Below are positions 1-10,000 of a DNA stretch of 64,000 nt, one piece after another. Source of the DNA: Bacteroidales bacterium (GTDB taxonomy: Bacteria; Bacteroidota; Bacteroidia; Bacteroidales; UBA1402). Under the pieces are notes generated by a model. That model saw only the letters and a program-made list of their open reading frames with translations. It was not told the DNA's origin and did no database searches. The stretch's first letter is position 1. Every line of letters starts with the position of its first letter. Position numbers and translations under genes: made by a program. The stretch spans positions 62,001 through 126,000 of the forward strand of contig JAFODP010000018.1 in the NCBI GenBank assembly GCA_017380635.1, given 5' to 3'.

Positions 1-2784
1 AGCAAGGTGTTGTACGTGGAATTGCTCTCGCCCGAAGGCGCGGTGCTGGAAACGAAAAAATATCCCATCGTGAACGGCGGCTGCCATGGCGAGTTTCATC
101 TGGATTCACTTTATCTGTCTGGTTATTACGAAGTTCGCGCCTACACGCGCTACATGCTCAACTTTGGCGACGATGCCGTTTTCTCGCGCGTTTTCCCGGT
201 GTATAAAAACGTTCCCGAAGGGAACTATCATCAGAAAACCATCCTCGATAGAGACCTGAGCCGAAGAAAACAAGTGAAAGAACATCACGTATGGGGCGAG
301 CAATCAGTGCTTTGGCGTTTTGTCAATCCGGGCAAGACCGCGCAAGAGAAATATTATTTCGAACCCGTAAAGCCTCGAGACCCGAAAGACAGGCTTAAAC
401 GCATCAGTTCCAATCGGGCTTTCGATGAACAGTTTTACGAAAAAGAGAAAGAGATTTCCATCGATTTTTATCCCGAAGGAGGAGCTCTGATTGAGGGCGT
501 GCAGCAGAACATCGCCTTCTGTATCAAGGACAAAGAGGGCAAAGGCGTGCATGCCACCGGCAGAGTCTGTAATGCCAGGAATGAACAGATAACGGCCATT
601 GCGCCTATTTTGGATGGTAAGGGCGTGTTTTCTATCATCGTCGACGACCAACCTTGTCATGTGCAGCTATACTACAACGACGGACTGTATCGTTTTCCCT
701 TGCCCGAAGCGCAGGATGGCGGATGCGTGCTTAGCCTGCGACATCATTTCGACAATAATCTTGTGGAAATCACCACGGACTACCGTCACAACGAAGTATT
801 CAACGATAGTATTGTGGCGGTGGCGCTGAGTCATGGCGGCAATATTTATCGCTTCGAATTGGTGGAGACGGACAACATGCAGCGTCTGCTCATTCCCTCA
901 AATGCGATGCCCGAAGGAGTGAACATAGTGAGTGTATTCGATAGAGAAGGTCGTACGCTGGCCGAAAGACTTTATTTTGTGCGACACGAAAACTTAAAAC
1001 CCACCAGCCTGAGTATCAAGGACAACAGCCGAGGCAATGCCTTCGATCCTTATGAAAAAATAAAACTGAAGCTGCAGGCCAAAGATGCAGATGATAAAGC
1101 CTTGCCGGGACAGATTTCGATATCGGTACGCGATGCCGAAAGCGACGATCTAAGTTTCAATACGGACAATTTCTATACTTGGCTTTTGCTTTCTTCCGAA
1201 CTGAAAGGTTACATCAAGCAGGCTTCGTATTATTTCGAGAAGAACGACCGCGTACATCAATTGCATCTGGATTTGTTGATGCTCATACAAGGTTGGTGCC
1301 GCTACAACTGGCAGGAAATGAGGCCGGAACAAATTCCGCATTGGAAACAACCTTTGGAACGTGCCTTGATGGCCGATGGCGCCATCTACAATACCGACCG
1401 ACTGCGGAATCCGCGCCTAAAGAATGCGGTCATGAACATGAGTTTCATGCTGAACGACAGTGTCCATTACTACGGAGAAGTGAAAACCAACGATCTGGGT
1501 TTGTTCGCTTTGCAGTTTCCCGACTTTTATGGACAAAGTGAGTTGCGGCTTTTCATGCAAGACTGGAATCTGCACAAGAATCATCTGGTGGGTATCAATA
1601 AATGGTTCAGTCCTGCGCCAAAGAAGATATCCTATTACGAACTGAGCATTCCCGAACCGGAGTCATTGATGGGCGACCAGACAAGCAATTACCGCATCGA
1701 TGACAACTTGCGGCGCATCGATTTGAATGAAGTGGGCATATCGCGCAAGCAACTTACAAGAAATATACAGAAACATTATTCCTTGCGTCATTACAACATT
1801 GCCGAGGAATTGGAATACATGTTCGACACTTATCATTTTGGTACAGAAATGTATATCGAAGATCCTAATCTTTTGGTAATGAGTATCATGGATAGATATA
1901 ATTTCCCGCCGAACCAGTTTTCCTCGGTTTTTGCTAAAGCCTATTATTCAGATACGCAACTGCCGGAGGGTAATCTGTTTTGGCAAACCTACAAACGTCG
2001 CAATCGTTCGGTGATGTTCGAAAGTTTGGTTATCCGTTCTGATTCTGCCATTATTGAGAAATATAGTTTGCCTATTTTAGCGGCTTCCATGTGTTGTGTG
2101 GACGATCAGTTTTTCCGCCCCGGAGAACAATGGTTTATCAATCAGAATATTCCTGCCGTATATGCCAATTGGTTGATGCAATATGCTTCTTTGGTAGAAA
2201 CTGCAGAAGATCGGAAACAAAAGGAGAATGATTTCACCATCGAAGTCGAATTGGAATTTCCAGAAAAATTTATCTATAAAGGTGAAGAGCAATCAAGCCT
2301 TTCGGAAGATATTGAATATCCCAGCGAAATTGAATTTCCCGAAGAAAGAGATTTAACCGAGGATGTTGGACAAAGTAGAGAAATCGACTGTTCCAAATAT
2401 ACAGACATCAAAATGCCCAAGCGCTTCAACCTGTCTTCATACGAAAGTTTTCTTGGTAATCCCGAACTGGACTGCGTGGTAGTGTTCATTCCGCCAGCCG
2501 ACAGCACTTTCGTGCCAGAATTCCCCGTGGTGATGGGCCAACGCAAGACCAAGATTCAGGGTTACAGCTATAGCAAGGATTTTGTGCATCCCGATTACAC
2601 GGGCGTGCCGGTGCAAGACTTGCCGCGCGATTATCGCCGCACGCTTTACTGGAATCCCAATGTGACGCTCGATGAAAACGGACGTGCTGAGATTGAGTTT
2701 TTCAACAACAGCACTTGCCGCCACCTCTCCATCAGTGCCGAGGGCCTCAGCCACGACGGAAAACCGCTGGTGTATAAGCGATAA
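1..2784 (+). CDS. Large envelope protein, C-terminal 927 residues (5' end outside window)
   Basis: The reading frame is open from base 1, so the N-terminus and any signal peptide lie outside the window; the GTG at 7 is only the first start-like codon. The opening segment (VELLSPEG, then SGYYEVRAYTRYMLNFG) resembles the MG2/alpha-2-macroglobulin-like beta domains found in large Bacteroidales exported proteins of unknown function. The end (LYWNPNVTLDENGRAEIEFF) is a beta-rich module also common in that group. Residues near 760-800 are very acidic. I see no enzyme motif. It probably acts at the cell surface or in the periplasm, but I infer this only from family resemblance. The stop is TAA at 2782. 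About 195 bases separate it from rplM, which has its own promoter. Confidence 0.75.
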   Translation, partial: SKVLYVELLSPEGAVLETKKYPIVNGGCHGEFHLDSLYLSGYYEVRAYTRYMLNFGDDAVFSRVFPVYKNVPEGNYHQKTILDRDLSRRKQVKEHHVWGEQSVLWRFVNPGKTAQEKYYFEPVKPRDPKDRLKRISSNRAFDEQFYEKEKEISIDFYPEGGALIEGVQQNIAFCIKDKEGKGVHATGRVCNARNEQITAIAPILDGKGVFSIIVDDQPCHVQLYYNDGLYRFPLPEAQDGGCVLSLRHHFDNNLVEITTDYRHNEVFNDSIVAVALSHGGNIYRFELVETDNMQRLLIPSNAMPEGVNIVSVFDREGRTLAERLYFVRHENLKPTSLSIKDNSRGNAFDPYEKIKLKLQAKDADDKALPGQISISVRDAESDDLSFNTDNFYTWLLLSSELKGYIKQASYYFEKNDRVHQLHLDLLMLIQGWCRYNWQEMRPEQIPHWKQPLERALMADGAIYNTDRLRNPRLKNAVMNMSFMLNDSVHYYGEVKTNDLGLFALQFPDFYGQSELRLFMQDWNLHKNHLVGINKWFSPAPKKISYYELSIPEPESLMGDQTSNYRIDDNLRRIDLNEVGISRKQLTRNIQKHYSLRHYNIAEELEYMFDTYHFGTEMYIEDPNLLVMSIMDRYNFPPNQFSSVFAKAYYSDTQLPEGNLFWQTYKRRNRSVMFESLVIRSDSAIIEKYSLPILAASMCCVDDQFFRPGEQWFINQNIPAVYANWLMQYASLVETAEDRKQKENDFTIEVELEFPEKFIYKGEEQSSLSEDIEYPSEIEFPEERDLTEDVGQSREIDCSKYTDIKMPKRFNLSSYESFLGNPELDCVVVFIPPADSTFVPEFPVVMGQRKTKIQGYSYSKDFVHPDYTGVPVQDLPRDYRRTLYWNPNVTLDENGRAEIEFFNNSTCRHLSISAEGLSHDGKPLVYKR

Positions 2785-2829
2785 GAGCGCTTGCCCGCAG
2801 ACTGCGAGCAAAGAAAATCACCAACATCT

Positions 2830-2860
2830 TTTGCTGATTCGGAAAATTTCCGTACCTTTG
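2830..2860 (+). promoter_or_regulatory. Promoter of the rplM operon (-33 TTTG, -7 TACCTTTG)
   Basis: TTTG at 2830-2833 and TACCTTTG at 2853-2860 are 19 bases apart, an exact fit to the Bacteroidetes -33/-7 consensus. Transcription would start near 2868, leaving a leader of about 110 nt before rplM. The leader holds a TCAAGT/ACTTGA inverted repeat (2886-2918) that could be part of an autoregulatory structure. Confidence 0.75.
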
Positions 2861-2979
2861 CAGCCCGATTTCGGATTTTTTGAAATCAAGTATCTAATTC
2901 TTAAAGTTTTAGCACTTGAAGCGAATTTCCGAACGGACTTTAATTATCATTTTTTATTAACATTTAAACTTAAAAAGCA

Positions 2980-3435
2980 GTGGACAGTTTGAGTTACAAA
3001 ACCATTTCTGTGAACAAGGCAACAGCACAAAAAGAATGGGTTGTAGTTGATGCAACCGATCAAGTGCTCGGTCGTTTGGGGACGAAAGTGGCCAAGTTGC
3101 TGAGAGGTAAGTACAAACCCAGCTTTACTCCTCATGTTGATTGTGGTGACAACGTTATCATCATCAATGCTGAAAAAGCTAAACTTACCGGTTCAAAATG
3201 GAACGATCGCATTTATTTGAGACACACTGGTTACCCCGGTGGTCAACGCGAAACAACCCCCGCCCGTTTGTTGGCAAAGAACCCCGAAGACCTTTATCGT
3301 AAAGTAGTTAAAGGTATGCTTCCTAAGAACCGTTTGGGTGATGCTATCCTGAACAACATGCACGTTTATGTTGGCAGCGAACATCCTCATCAGGCACAAA
3401 ACCCTAAAGTTATTGATTTAAACAAACTTAGCTAA
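2980..3435 (+). CDS. rplM: 50S ribosomal protein L13
   Basis: The 151-residue product has the full L13 length and signature segments (EWVVVDATDQVLGRL, LRGKYKPSFTPHVDCGDNV, GMLPKNRLG, SEHPHQAQNP). L13 binds 23S rRNA early in assembly of the large subunit. Translation starts at GTG 2980; the next in-frame residues (DSLSYKTIS) match the conserved N-terminus of Bacteroidales L13, and no in-frame ATG lies nearby. It is followed two bases later by rpsI, the usual L13-S9 pair. It is the first gene after the promoter at 2830-2860, so it is probably the site of feedback control if the leader is regulatory. Confidence 0.97.
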   Translation: MDSLSYKTISVNKATAQKEWVVVDATDQVLGRLGTKVAKLLRGKYKPSFTPHVDCGDNVIIINAEKAKLTGSKWNDRIYLRHTGYPGGQRETTPARLLAKNPEDLYRKVVKGMLPKNRLGDAILNNMHVYVGSEHPHQAQNPKVIDLNKLS

Positions 3436-3437
3436 TT

Positions 3438-3824
3438 ATGGAAGTAGTAAACGCAGTAGGTAGAAGAAAAGCAGCAGTTGCTCGCGTTTTCGTAAAGCAA
3501 GGTGAAGGCAACATCACCATCAACAAGAGAGACTTGAAGGTTTATTTCCCCTCTCCCCTGTTGCAATATGTTGTACTGCAACCTCTTAACAAATTGGGCG
3601 TTGTATCTAACTATGACATCAACATCAATTTGAATGGTGGTGGTTACAATGGTCAGGCCGAAGCTGCCCGTTTGGGTATCGCTCGCGCATTGGTCAAGAT
3701 TAATCCTGAAGACAAGTCGGCTCTCCGTGCAGAAGGCTTCATGACACGTGACTCACGTATCGTTGAACGTAAGAAACCCGGACGTCCGAAAGCTCGTAAG
3801 CGTTTCCAGTTCAGCAAGCGTTAA
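3438..3824 (+). CDS. rpsI: 30S ribosomal protein S9
   Basis: The 128-residue product carries the S9 hallmarks: N-terminal VGRRKAAVARV, the central GGGYNGQAEAARLGIARAL, and the basic tail ending RKRFQFSKR, which reaches towards the P-site tRNA. It starts at ATG 3438, two bases after the rplM stop, so the two are co-transcribed and probably translationally coupled. No convincing terminator follows; the 158-base gap to rpsB contains a small perfect hairpin, so transcription may continue into rpsB-tsf. Confidence 0.97.
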   Translation: MEVVNAVGRRKAAVARVFVKQGEGNITINKRDLKVYFPSPLLQYVVLQPLNKLGVVSNYDININLNGGGYNGQAEAARLGIARALVKINPEDKSALRAEGFMTRDSRIVERKKPGRPKARKRFQFSKR

Positions 3825-3881
3825 GATTTATTTTCTTGCTGTTTAAGAAACTTATTAACACACTGCTCATAAAATAGAGAC

Positions 3882-3896
3882 GTTTAGTATCTAAAC
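3882..3896 (+). promoter_or_regulatory. Small perfect hairpin in the rpsI-rpsB gap
   Basis: GTTTAG at 3882-3887 and CTAAAC at 3891-3896 form a six-base-pair stem with a three-base loop about 87 bases before the rpsB ATG. There is no U-tract, so it is not an intrinsic terminator. The gap has no good -33/-7 promoter; a TATAAT-like string at 3914-3919 lacks the Bacteroidetes form. A role as part of an rpsB leader is inference only. Confidence 0.3.
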
Positions 3897-3982
3897 ATTC
3901 GGGACTTCTCCTTATATAATAGAGAGCTACCTGAGTGTTGAATGAGCCCCAAAAGAATGTAAACGAAATAAATACAAGCATT

Positions 3983-4795
3983 ATGTCAAGAACAAATTTT
4001 GATCAATTATTGGAAGCCGGCGTACATTTCGGACACCTCAAGAGAAAATGGAATCCCGCCATGGCTCCTTATATCTTCATGGAACGTAACGGTATCCATA
4101 TCATAGATTTGCACAAGACGATCGCTAGCATCGACGAAGCTGCTGAAGCTATGAAGAATATCGCCAAGGCCGGCAAGAAGGTTCTTTTTGTTGCTACCAA
4201 AAAGCAAGCTAAGGACGTTGTTGCTGAAAAAGCCGCTTCTGTTGGTATGCCTTACGTTATCGAACGTTGGCCCGGTGGTATGTTGACCAACTTCCCCACC
4301 ATCCGCAAAGCCGTTAAGAAAATGGCTACCATCGACAAGATGGAAGCTGACGGTACTTTCAAAAACCTTTCTAAGAGAGAACGTCTGCAGATTTCTCGTC
4401 AACGCGCTAAATTGGAAAAGAACTTGGGTAGCATCGCCGATTTGAACCGTTTGCCCTCAGCTCTTTTCGTAGTTGACGTATTGAAAGAAGCTATCGCCAT
4501 CCACGAAGCCAACCGTTTGGGTATCCCCGTATTCGCTATGGTTGATACCAACTCTAACCCTGGCAACGTAGATTACGTTATCCCTGCCAACGACGACGCT
4601 ACCAAGTCTATCGAAGTAGTTTTGGACGCTATCTGCGCCGCTATCAACGAAGGTTTGGAAGAACGCAAAGTTGAAAAGGCTGATGCCGATGCAGCTGCTG
4701 CACAGGCTCAAGCTGAAGCAGAACCCAAAAAGGAACGTCGTCAGCGCGGTCGCAAGAAAGCTGCTGAAGAAGCTCCCGTAGAAAACGCTGAATAA
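3983..4795 (+). CDS. rpsB: 30S ribosomal protein S2
   Basis: The 270-residue product shows the S2 core: LLEAGVHFGH, KRKWNPAMAPYIF, LFVATKKQAKDVV, RWPGGMLTNFPTIRK and a conserved FAMVDTNSNP region. S2 joins late in 30S assembly. I start it at ATG 3983 (MSRTNF) because this is the conserved Bacteroidales N-terminus; the frame is open back to a GTG at 3935 but those 16 residues match nothing in S2. The tail from about residue 235 is low-complexity, rich in Ala, Glu, Lys and Arg, and is expected to be disordered. Leucine is strongly biased to TTG and alanine to GCT/GCC, as in the other highly expressed genes here. tsf follows after 27 bases. Confidence 0.97.
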   Translation: MSRTNFDQLLEAGVHFGHLKRKWNPAMAPYIFMERNGIHIIDLHKTIASIDEAAEAMKNIAKAGKKVLFVATKKQAKDVVAEKAASVGMPYVIERWPGGMLTNFPTIRKAVKKMATIDKMEADGTFKNLSKRERLQISRQRAKLEKNLGSIADLNRLPSALFVVDVLKEAIAIHEANRLGIPVFAMVDTNSNPGNVDYVIPANDDATKSIEVVLDAICAAINEGLEERKVEKADADAAAAQAQAEAEPKKERRQRGRKKAAEEAPVENAE

Positions 4796-4822
4796 TTTTA
4801 ACCTCTAAAACACATTACTATT

Positions 4823-5821
4823 ATGGCAGTTACAATGGCTGATATCCAGCATTTGCGCAAAATGACCGGTGCTGGTATGATGGATTGCAAAAACGCATTG
4901 ACCGAGGCTAACAACGATATGGAAAAGGCAATTGAATTGATCCGCAAAAGAGGTCAGGCAATTGCTGCAAAACGTAGCGACCGTGATGCTTCTGAAGGTT
5001 GTGTTTTGGCTGGTACCAACAACGACTTCGCCGCTATCGTGGCTGTGGCTTGCGAAACCGACTTCGTAGCCAAGAACGCTGATTTCATCGCTTTGACCAA
5101 GTCTATCCTTGATTTGGCTTTGACTCAGCAACCCGAAAGCAAAGAAGCTTTGTTGGCTTTGGATATGGATGGCCTGACCGTTGCCGATCGTATTACCGAC
5201 CGTAGCGGTGTAACCGGCGAAAAAATGGAATTGGCTGAGTACTCATTCGTTAAGGGTGGTACCGTTACTTCTTACATTCACCCCGGTAACAAATTGGCTA
5301 CCATCGTTGCTTTTGCTGAAGAAAATGCTGAATACGAAACCATCCACGGTGTTGCTATGCACATTGCTGCTATGGCTCCTATCGCTATCGATGCTGACGG
5401 TATTTCTCAAGAAGTAAAAGACAAAGAATTGGCAGTAGCTATCGAAAAGACCAAAGCTGAACAAGTAGCTAAGGCTGTTGAAGCCGCTATCAGAAAAGCT
5501 GGTATCAATCCTGCTCACGTTGACAGCGACGATCATATCGAATCTAACATGGCTAAGGGTTGGATCACTCCTGAACAAGCTGCTCAGGCTCGTGAAATCA
5601 AGAAGACCGTTGGCGAAGAAAAGGCTAACAACTTGCCCGAACAAATGATTCAGAACATTGCTGCCGGTCGTATGGCTAAGTTCTTCAAGGAATGCACCTT
5701 GGTTGAACAGAAATACGAAGGTGGTGGTGACAACACCGGTAAGGCTACCGTGAAAGAAGTATTGGCTCAGAAACACCTGACCTGTACCGCTTTCAAGCAC
5801 TTCACTTTGAACCAAGAATAA
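4823..5821 (+). CDS. tsf: Translation elongation factor Ts
   Basis: EF-Ts recycles EF-Tu by catalysing GDP release. The N-terminal UBA-like domain (ADIQHLRKMTGAGMMDCKNA) and the TDFVAKN motif, whose Asp-Phe contact EF-Tu, are both present. The 332-residue length is longer than the roughly 280 of E. coli but similar to other Bacteroidales forms, which have the two-repeat dimerisation core. It is the last gene of the r-protein operon; a strong intrinsic terminator begins 22 bases after the stop. Codon use (TTG-Leu, GCT-Ala) is that of a highly expressed gene. Confidence 0.97.
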   Translation: MAVTMADIQHLRKMTGAGMMDCKNALTEANNDMEKAIELIRKRGQAIAAKRSDRDASEGCVLAGTNNDFAAIVAVACETDFVAKNADFIALTKSILDLALTQQPESKEALLALDMDGLTVADRITDRSGVTGEKMELAEYSFVKGGTVTSYIHPGNKLATIVAFAEENAEYETIHGVAMHIAAMAPIAIDADGISQEVKDKELAVAIEKTKAEQVAKAVEAAIRKAGINPAHVDSDDHIESNMAKGWITPEQAAQAREIKKTVGEEKANNLPEQMIQNIAAGRMAKFFKECTLVEQKYEGGGDNTGKATVKEVLAQKHLTCTAFKHFTLNQE

Positions 5822-5843
5822 TTCTTGCTATTCAATACAGAAA

Positions 5844-5875
5844 AAGGAACTCGAATTTTCGGGTTCCTTTTTTTT
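5844..5875 (+). terminator. Intrinsic terminator after tsf
   Basis: An 11-base-pair stem (AAGGAACTCGA paired to 5859-5869, one G-U pair) with a four-base loop is followed by a run of Ts. It closes the rplM-rpsI-rpsB-tsf unit. Confidence 0.92.
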
Positions 5876-5882
5876 ATCAAAA

Positions 5883-5965
5883 TTTTTTTTTTTTTGGGGG
5901 GGGACAGATTGCCAAATTTCGGGCAAGCAACTTGTGGCCGATTTTCAGGGAAGCAACTTGTGGCC
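5883..5965. repeat. T13-G8 homopolymer tract and a 26-bp direct repeat
   Basis: Thirteen Ts (5883-5895) run directly into eight Gs (5896-5903). Next, AAGCAACTTGTGGCC occurs at 5925-5939 and again at 5951-5965, a 26-base period. The tract lies between the tsf terminator and the 3' end of the minus-strand SUI1 gene, so it is in a convergent, probably untranslated gap. Confidence 0.7.
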
Positions 5966-5983
5966 TGTTTCCAAGCGGGGCAA

Positions 5984-6325
5984 CTATCGAACTTCGCCTT
6001 TCAGTTTATAGCCATCCTTGCGCAAAAATTCTGAAACTTTGGCACGAACATCGCCCTGCAAAAGTATCTCGTCGTCTTTGGCCGAACCACCGATACCGAG
6101 GGTCGATTTAAGGCGCTTGGCCAGTTCTTTCAATTCACTTTCCGTTCCCTGGAATTCACTTACTATCGTGGCCGGCTTGCCATTGCGCTTTTCGTAACGA
6201 ATATAGAGCGTCTGTTTCTTGGCCGAGGCCTGAGGTTTAGGCTCTTCTTGCGCGTTTGTTTCCTGATTATCAGGTTCATCTTGTTGTAATGCCGACAAAG
6301 CAGCCAATTTATCTTTCCAATCCAT
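5984..6325 (-). CDS. SUI1/eIF1-family translation factor (YciH-like)
   Basis: The 113-residue product has a variable, charged N-terminal third (residues 1-35, many Gln, Glu, Asp) and then the SUI1 fold: LYIRYEKRNGKPATIV, then GTESELKELAKRLKSTLGIG and DEILLQGDVRAKVSEFL. The glycine-rich GIGGSAKDDEI turn and QGD motif are diagnostic. Bacterial SUI1 proteins resemble archaeal aIF1 and are thought to act in start-site discrimination; their cellular role is poorly settled. The start at 6325 is the conserved MDWKDKL. It is divergent from the FAH gene and has a minus-strand -7 element at 6356-6363. Confidence 0.9.
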   Translation of the reverse strand: MDWKDKLAALSALQQDEPDNQETNAQEEPKPQASAKKQTLYIRYEKRNGKPATIVSEFQGTESELKELAKRLKSTLGIGGSAKDDEILLQGDVRAKVSEFLRKDGYKLKGEVR

Positions 6326-6355
6326 AGGGCTATCAAATTAACAATTTATTGGGGG

Positions 6356-6384
6356 CAAAAGTACAATAATTTGCATTATCTTCG
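6356..6384. promoter_or_regulatory. Divergent -7 elements for SUI1 gene (minus) and FAH gene (plus)
   Basis: On the minus strand TACTTTTG (plus 6356-6363) lies 31 bases before the SUI1 start. On the plus strand TATCTTCG (6377-6384) lies 27 bases before the FAH start. The -33 elements are weak for both, so confidence rests on the -7 boxes and their positions. Confidence 0.5.
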
Positions 6385-6410
6385 CAGTCGATTGTGAAAG
6401 AAATAGCTAT

Positions 6411-7019
6411 ATGAAAATAATCTGCGTGGGCATGAATTACCGCCCGCATTGCATCGAACTGAATACGCCCATTCCCGAAGAGCCGGTGCTTTTCCTGAAA
6501 CCCGACTCGGCTTACGCCACCGACAAGAATCCTTTCTTCTTGCCCGATTTTTCGCAAGAAATACATTACGAAACGGAGTTAGTGGTGAAGATTTCCAAAT
6601 TGGGCAAAAACATCGCCGAAAAGTTTGCGCATCGTTACTACGAAGAATTCACTTTGGGATTGGACATGACGGCCCGCGACATTCAGCGTCATGCGCGCGA
6701 AAACGGTTTACCATGGACCACCAGCAAGGCTTTCGACCAATCGGCCATCGTGGGAAAATTCTTGGCGAAAGATTGTTTCAATTTGCAAGCGCTTCATTTT
6801 CATCTGAATATCAACGGCGAACGTCGACAAGAAGGCTATACCGGCGACATGATTTTCAGCATCGATCAGTTGGTGGCTTACGCCAGTAAGTTTTTCACCT
6901 TGAAAACCGGCGACCTTATCTTTACGGGAACGCCGCTGGGCGTCGGACCGGTGGCCATCAACGACACTTTGGAAGCCTATGTAGGCGAACGAAAATTGTT
7001 GGAATTGCGCATAAAATAA
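6411..7019 (+). CDS. Fumarylacetoacetate hydrolase family protein
   Basis: The 202-residue product is a single FAH-fold domain, the short version typical of acylpyruvate hydrolases and oxaloacetate-type decarboxylases. Likely metal ligands are E54 and E56 in HYETEL and D85 in GLDMTARD; KAFDQSA and the C-terminal GDLIFTGTPLGVG are family signatures. The substrate cannot be read from sequence; small acylpyruvates or oxaloacetate are plausible from the family. The N-terminus MKIICVGMNY is the normal one. porU starts seven bases later, so this gene is probably the first of the transcript that includes porU, although no functional link is evident. Confidence 0.9.
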   Translation: MKIICVGMNYRPHCIELNTPIPEEPVLFLKPDSAYATDKNPFFLPDFSQEIHYETELVVKISKLGKNIAEKFAHRYYEEFTLGLDMTARDIQRHARENGLPWTTSKAFDQSAIVGKFLAKDCFNLQALHFHLNINGERRQEGYTGDMIFSIDQLVAYASKFFTLKTGDLIFTGTPLGVGPVAINDTLEAYVGERKLLELRIK

Positions 7020-7026
7020 TAAACTC

Positions 7027-10000
7027 ATGAAAAAACTGCTCGGATACATATTGCTCATGCTCAGTGCTTTCACTGCTTCGGCGGTGGAACTGACTTGGTA
7101 TGTGGACGCGCAGCATATCTGGCATTTCGAAGAAGGCAGTCTCGACGAAGGCGGTTTGTCGATGTATTACGAACAATTTCAAGACGCGGACAAGATTTCG
7201 GGCATCGGCATACAGTTTCCTGTCTTCGAGGAAATCAAGGGGAACGAACTTCGCGCCATGTTGCCATTGCTGAAAAATCTGCCTCTGAGCGACAGTTTGC
7301 AATTGCAAGTGAAACAAAGCCGCTACCGCAAACAAAAGCATTGGGACGTTGGTTTTTATCCCTATATCTGCCGCGACAAAAAATATTATCGTCTTAGTTC
7401 TTTCGAATGGAAAATTCAACAAGAAAGTCCATTGCTTTGGCAAAGAGACGATTACGCCAGCCGAGCCAGTTTTATTGCCGAAAATGAAAGCGCTCAAAGG
7501 GAGGCAGCTTCGCGTTATGCATCGCAATCGGTGATGCGCGAGGGCAAATGGCAAAAGATTTCCGTGACGAAAAATGGCATCTATCGTCTCAGTTACAAAG
7601 ACTTAGAGAAGATGGGCTTCGATCCGGACAAGGTGCAAGTGTATGGTTATGGTGGTCATTTGTTGGAAGAAAATTTTGGCAAAACAGAACGTCCTTATTT
7701 CGACGATTTACCCAAAGTGGCCATGTATCGCAACGACAAACAAGGCTATTTGCTGTTTTACGCCAAAGGCTTGCAGCGCTGGGTGTACGATGCTGCGCTG
7801 GGAATGTTTGTCCGCGAACTGAATCATTACAGCAACGAGGCTTTTTACTTTTTGGGCGAAACCAGCGACGCTCAATGTCTGATGCAGCACGCGCCTGAGG
7901 CCGGAGAGGCCGACAAAATAAGCCGTCATTATACCGAATTTATACTGCACGAAAACGATTGGACCAATCTGGGATTGACCGGAAGAGAATGTTATGGCGA
8001 GAGTTTTGTGTCTGCAGCGCAGCAAACTTTCAGTTTCGATTTAGGTCCGCATTACGTCAAGGAAGAAAATGCCAGTTTGCTGGTGGAATTCGTGGCACGA
8101 AACACGGCGAGTAGCACCTGCGTCATCAACCTGAACAACAAGCACATCGGCAACCTGAACTTCAACGGCATTCCCTTGAGCGACAACTACACCTACGGAA
8201 CATTGCAACGTTTGCATAAAAAATTCAACAACGAAGAGGCCCAACTGAACATCAACTTGCAGTACCGAAATGGCGGCAGCACGCCCAAAGCGGCATATCT
8301 GGACAAAATCACCTTGAATGTGCGCAAAAAGTTGAACGGCGATGCGGCGGTGCTTTTGTTTCGCGATCCGCAGAGCGTGACGCCCGGCAGCTGCGTGGAA
8401 TACCGCATTGCCAATGCCTCCGATGAAGCTATCGTACTCGATTTGAGCAACGACCAATATCCGCAAATCGTCCCCACTTATTGGCAAGAAGGCGAACTTT
8501 GTTTCCGAGCCTCGGCCGAAAGTTTGAAGGAATTTGCACTGGTGGATTTGACAGCGAATCTGCCTTCTCCGAAAAAACAGGGCAAAGTAGCCAACCAAAA
8601 CCTGCACGGCTTAGGCGCTCAAGATCTGGTGATTATCGCGCACAGCGACTTTATGCAAGAAGCCGAAAGCTTGGCCCAGGCACATCGTCAGTACAGCCAT
8701 TTGCGTTGCGTGGTGTTGGATGCCGAACAGGTGTATAACGAATTTTCTTCGGGAACGCCCGATGCCACTGCCTATCGTCGTTTGATGAAAATGTTTTACG
8801 ATCGCGCCGCCACGGACGAAGACTTGCCCAAATCTTTGTTGCTTTTTGGCGATGCTGTTTTTGACAATCGTTTGAAGACCAATGGTTTGAATTATAATTC
8901 CTCGCGCCCGAACAAATTGCTCTGCTATCAATCGAAAGAAAGTTTGATAGGCACGCAATCTTATGTCAGCGACGATTATTTTGCTTTTTTGGACGATAAC
9001 GAAGGAGCTATTTTACCGCAAGACAAGATGGATATCGGCGTGGGACGTTTTCCCGTCAGGACGAAACAGGAAGCGCAAACAGCCATCAACAAGAGCATCA
9101 ACTATCTGAAAAACAAAGACAAAGGCCCGTGGAAAAATGCGGTTTGCTTCTTGGGCGACGACCTCGACAACAATACCCATACGGAACATGCCGACGCTTT
9201 GGCCGACATTGTGCGTCTGAGTCATCCGGAATTTACCATCAACAAGATTTACGTGGACGCTTTCAACCGCGAGAACGCAGCTTCCGGCAGCAAAACGCCC
9301 GATGCCAATCGTCGTTTCAAACAGTTGCTGAGCCAAGGTTTGCTGATGCTCAATTACAGTGGTCATGGTTCTACCACGGCTTGGACAGAAGAAGGCTTGC
9401 TAAGCATCACCGATATCAAGGAAATGAAAAACACGCGCTTACCGCTTTGGGTAACAGCTACTTGCGATTTCTGTCGTTACGATGATATTTCCACCAGCGG
9501 CGGCGAACAGGTTTTCTTGAACGAAAACGGCGGCGCCATTGCCATGGTCACCACTTCGCGCGTGGTATATTCGGAGCCCAACTTCAGACTGAACAAAGCT
9601 TTTATCCAGGAGGTCTTCAAGAAAGAAAAGGGAGAAAGACTGAGCTTGGGCGAAATTATGTGTCACACCAAACAGTCGTCGTCCTTGTACAACGATAGAA
9701 ACAAACTCAATTTTGCTTTGATCGGCGACCCGGCGCTTAAGCTCTGTTATCCTGATTATCAGATAGAAATCACCTCTATCGATAGTATTCCCGTGGACGC
9801 AGCCAAGCCCGATACGCTGAAAGCTTTGAGCTTGGTAAGTATGCAAGGCCGTATTCTCGACAGCCAAGGAAATCTGGCCGAAGACTTCGATGGCATCATC
9901 TATCCCAGCGTTTACGACTGCGAAGAAACGGCTTACACTTTGGGCAACAACGGCAACGACGTCTTTCCTTACAGCGAACGCAACAAGATTCTTTATTCGG

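Noticed and set aside
3914-3919. TATAAT-like box before rpsB
   Set aside because: Bacteroidetes primary promoters use TAnnTTTG; there is no -33 TTTG at the correct distance, and the neighbouring promoters all fit the Bacteroidetes form.
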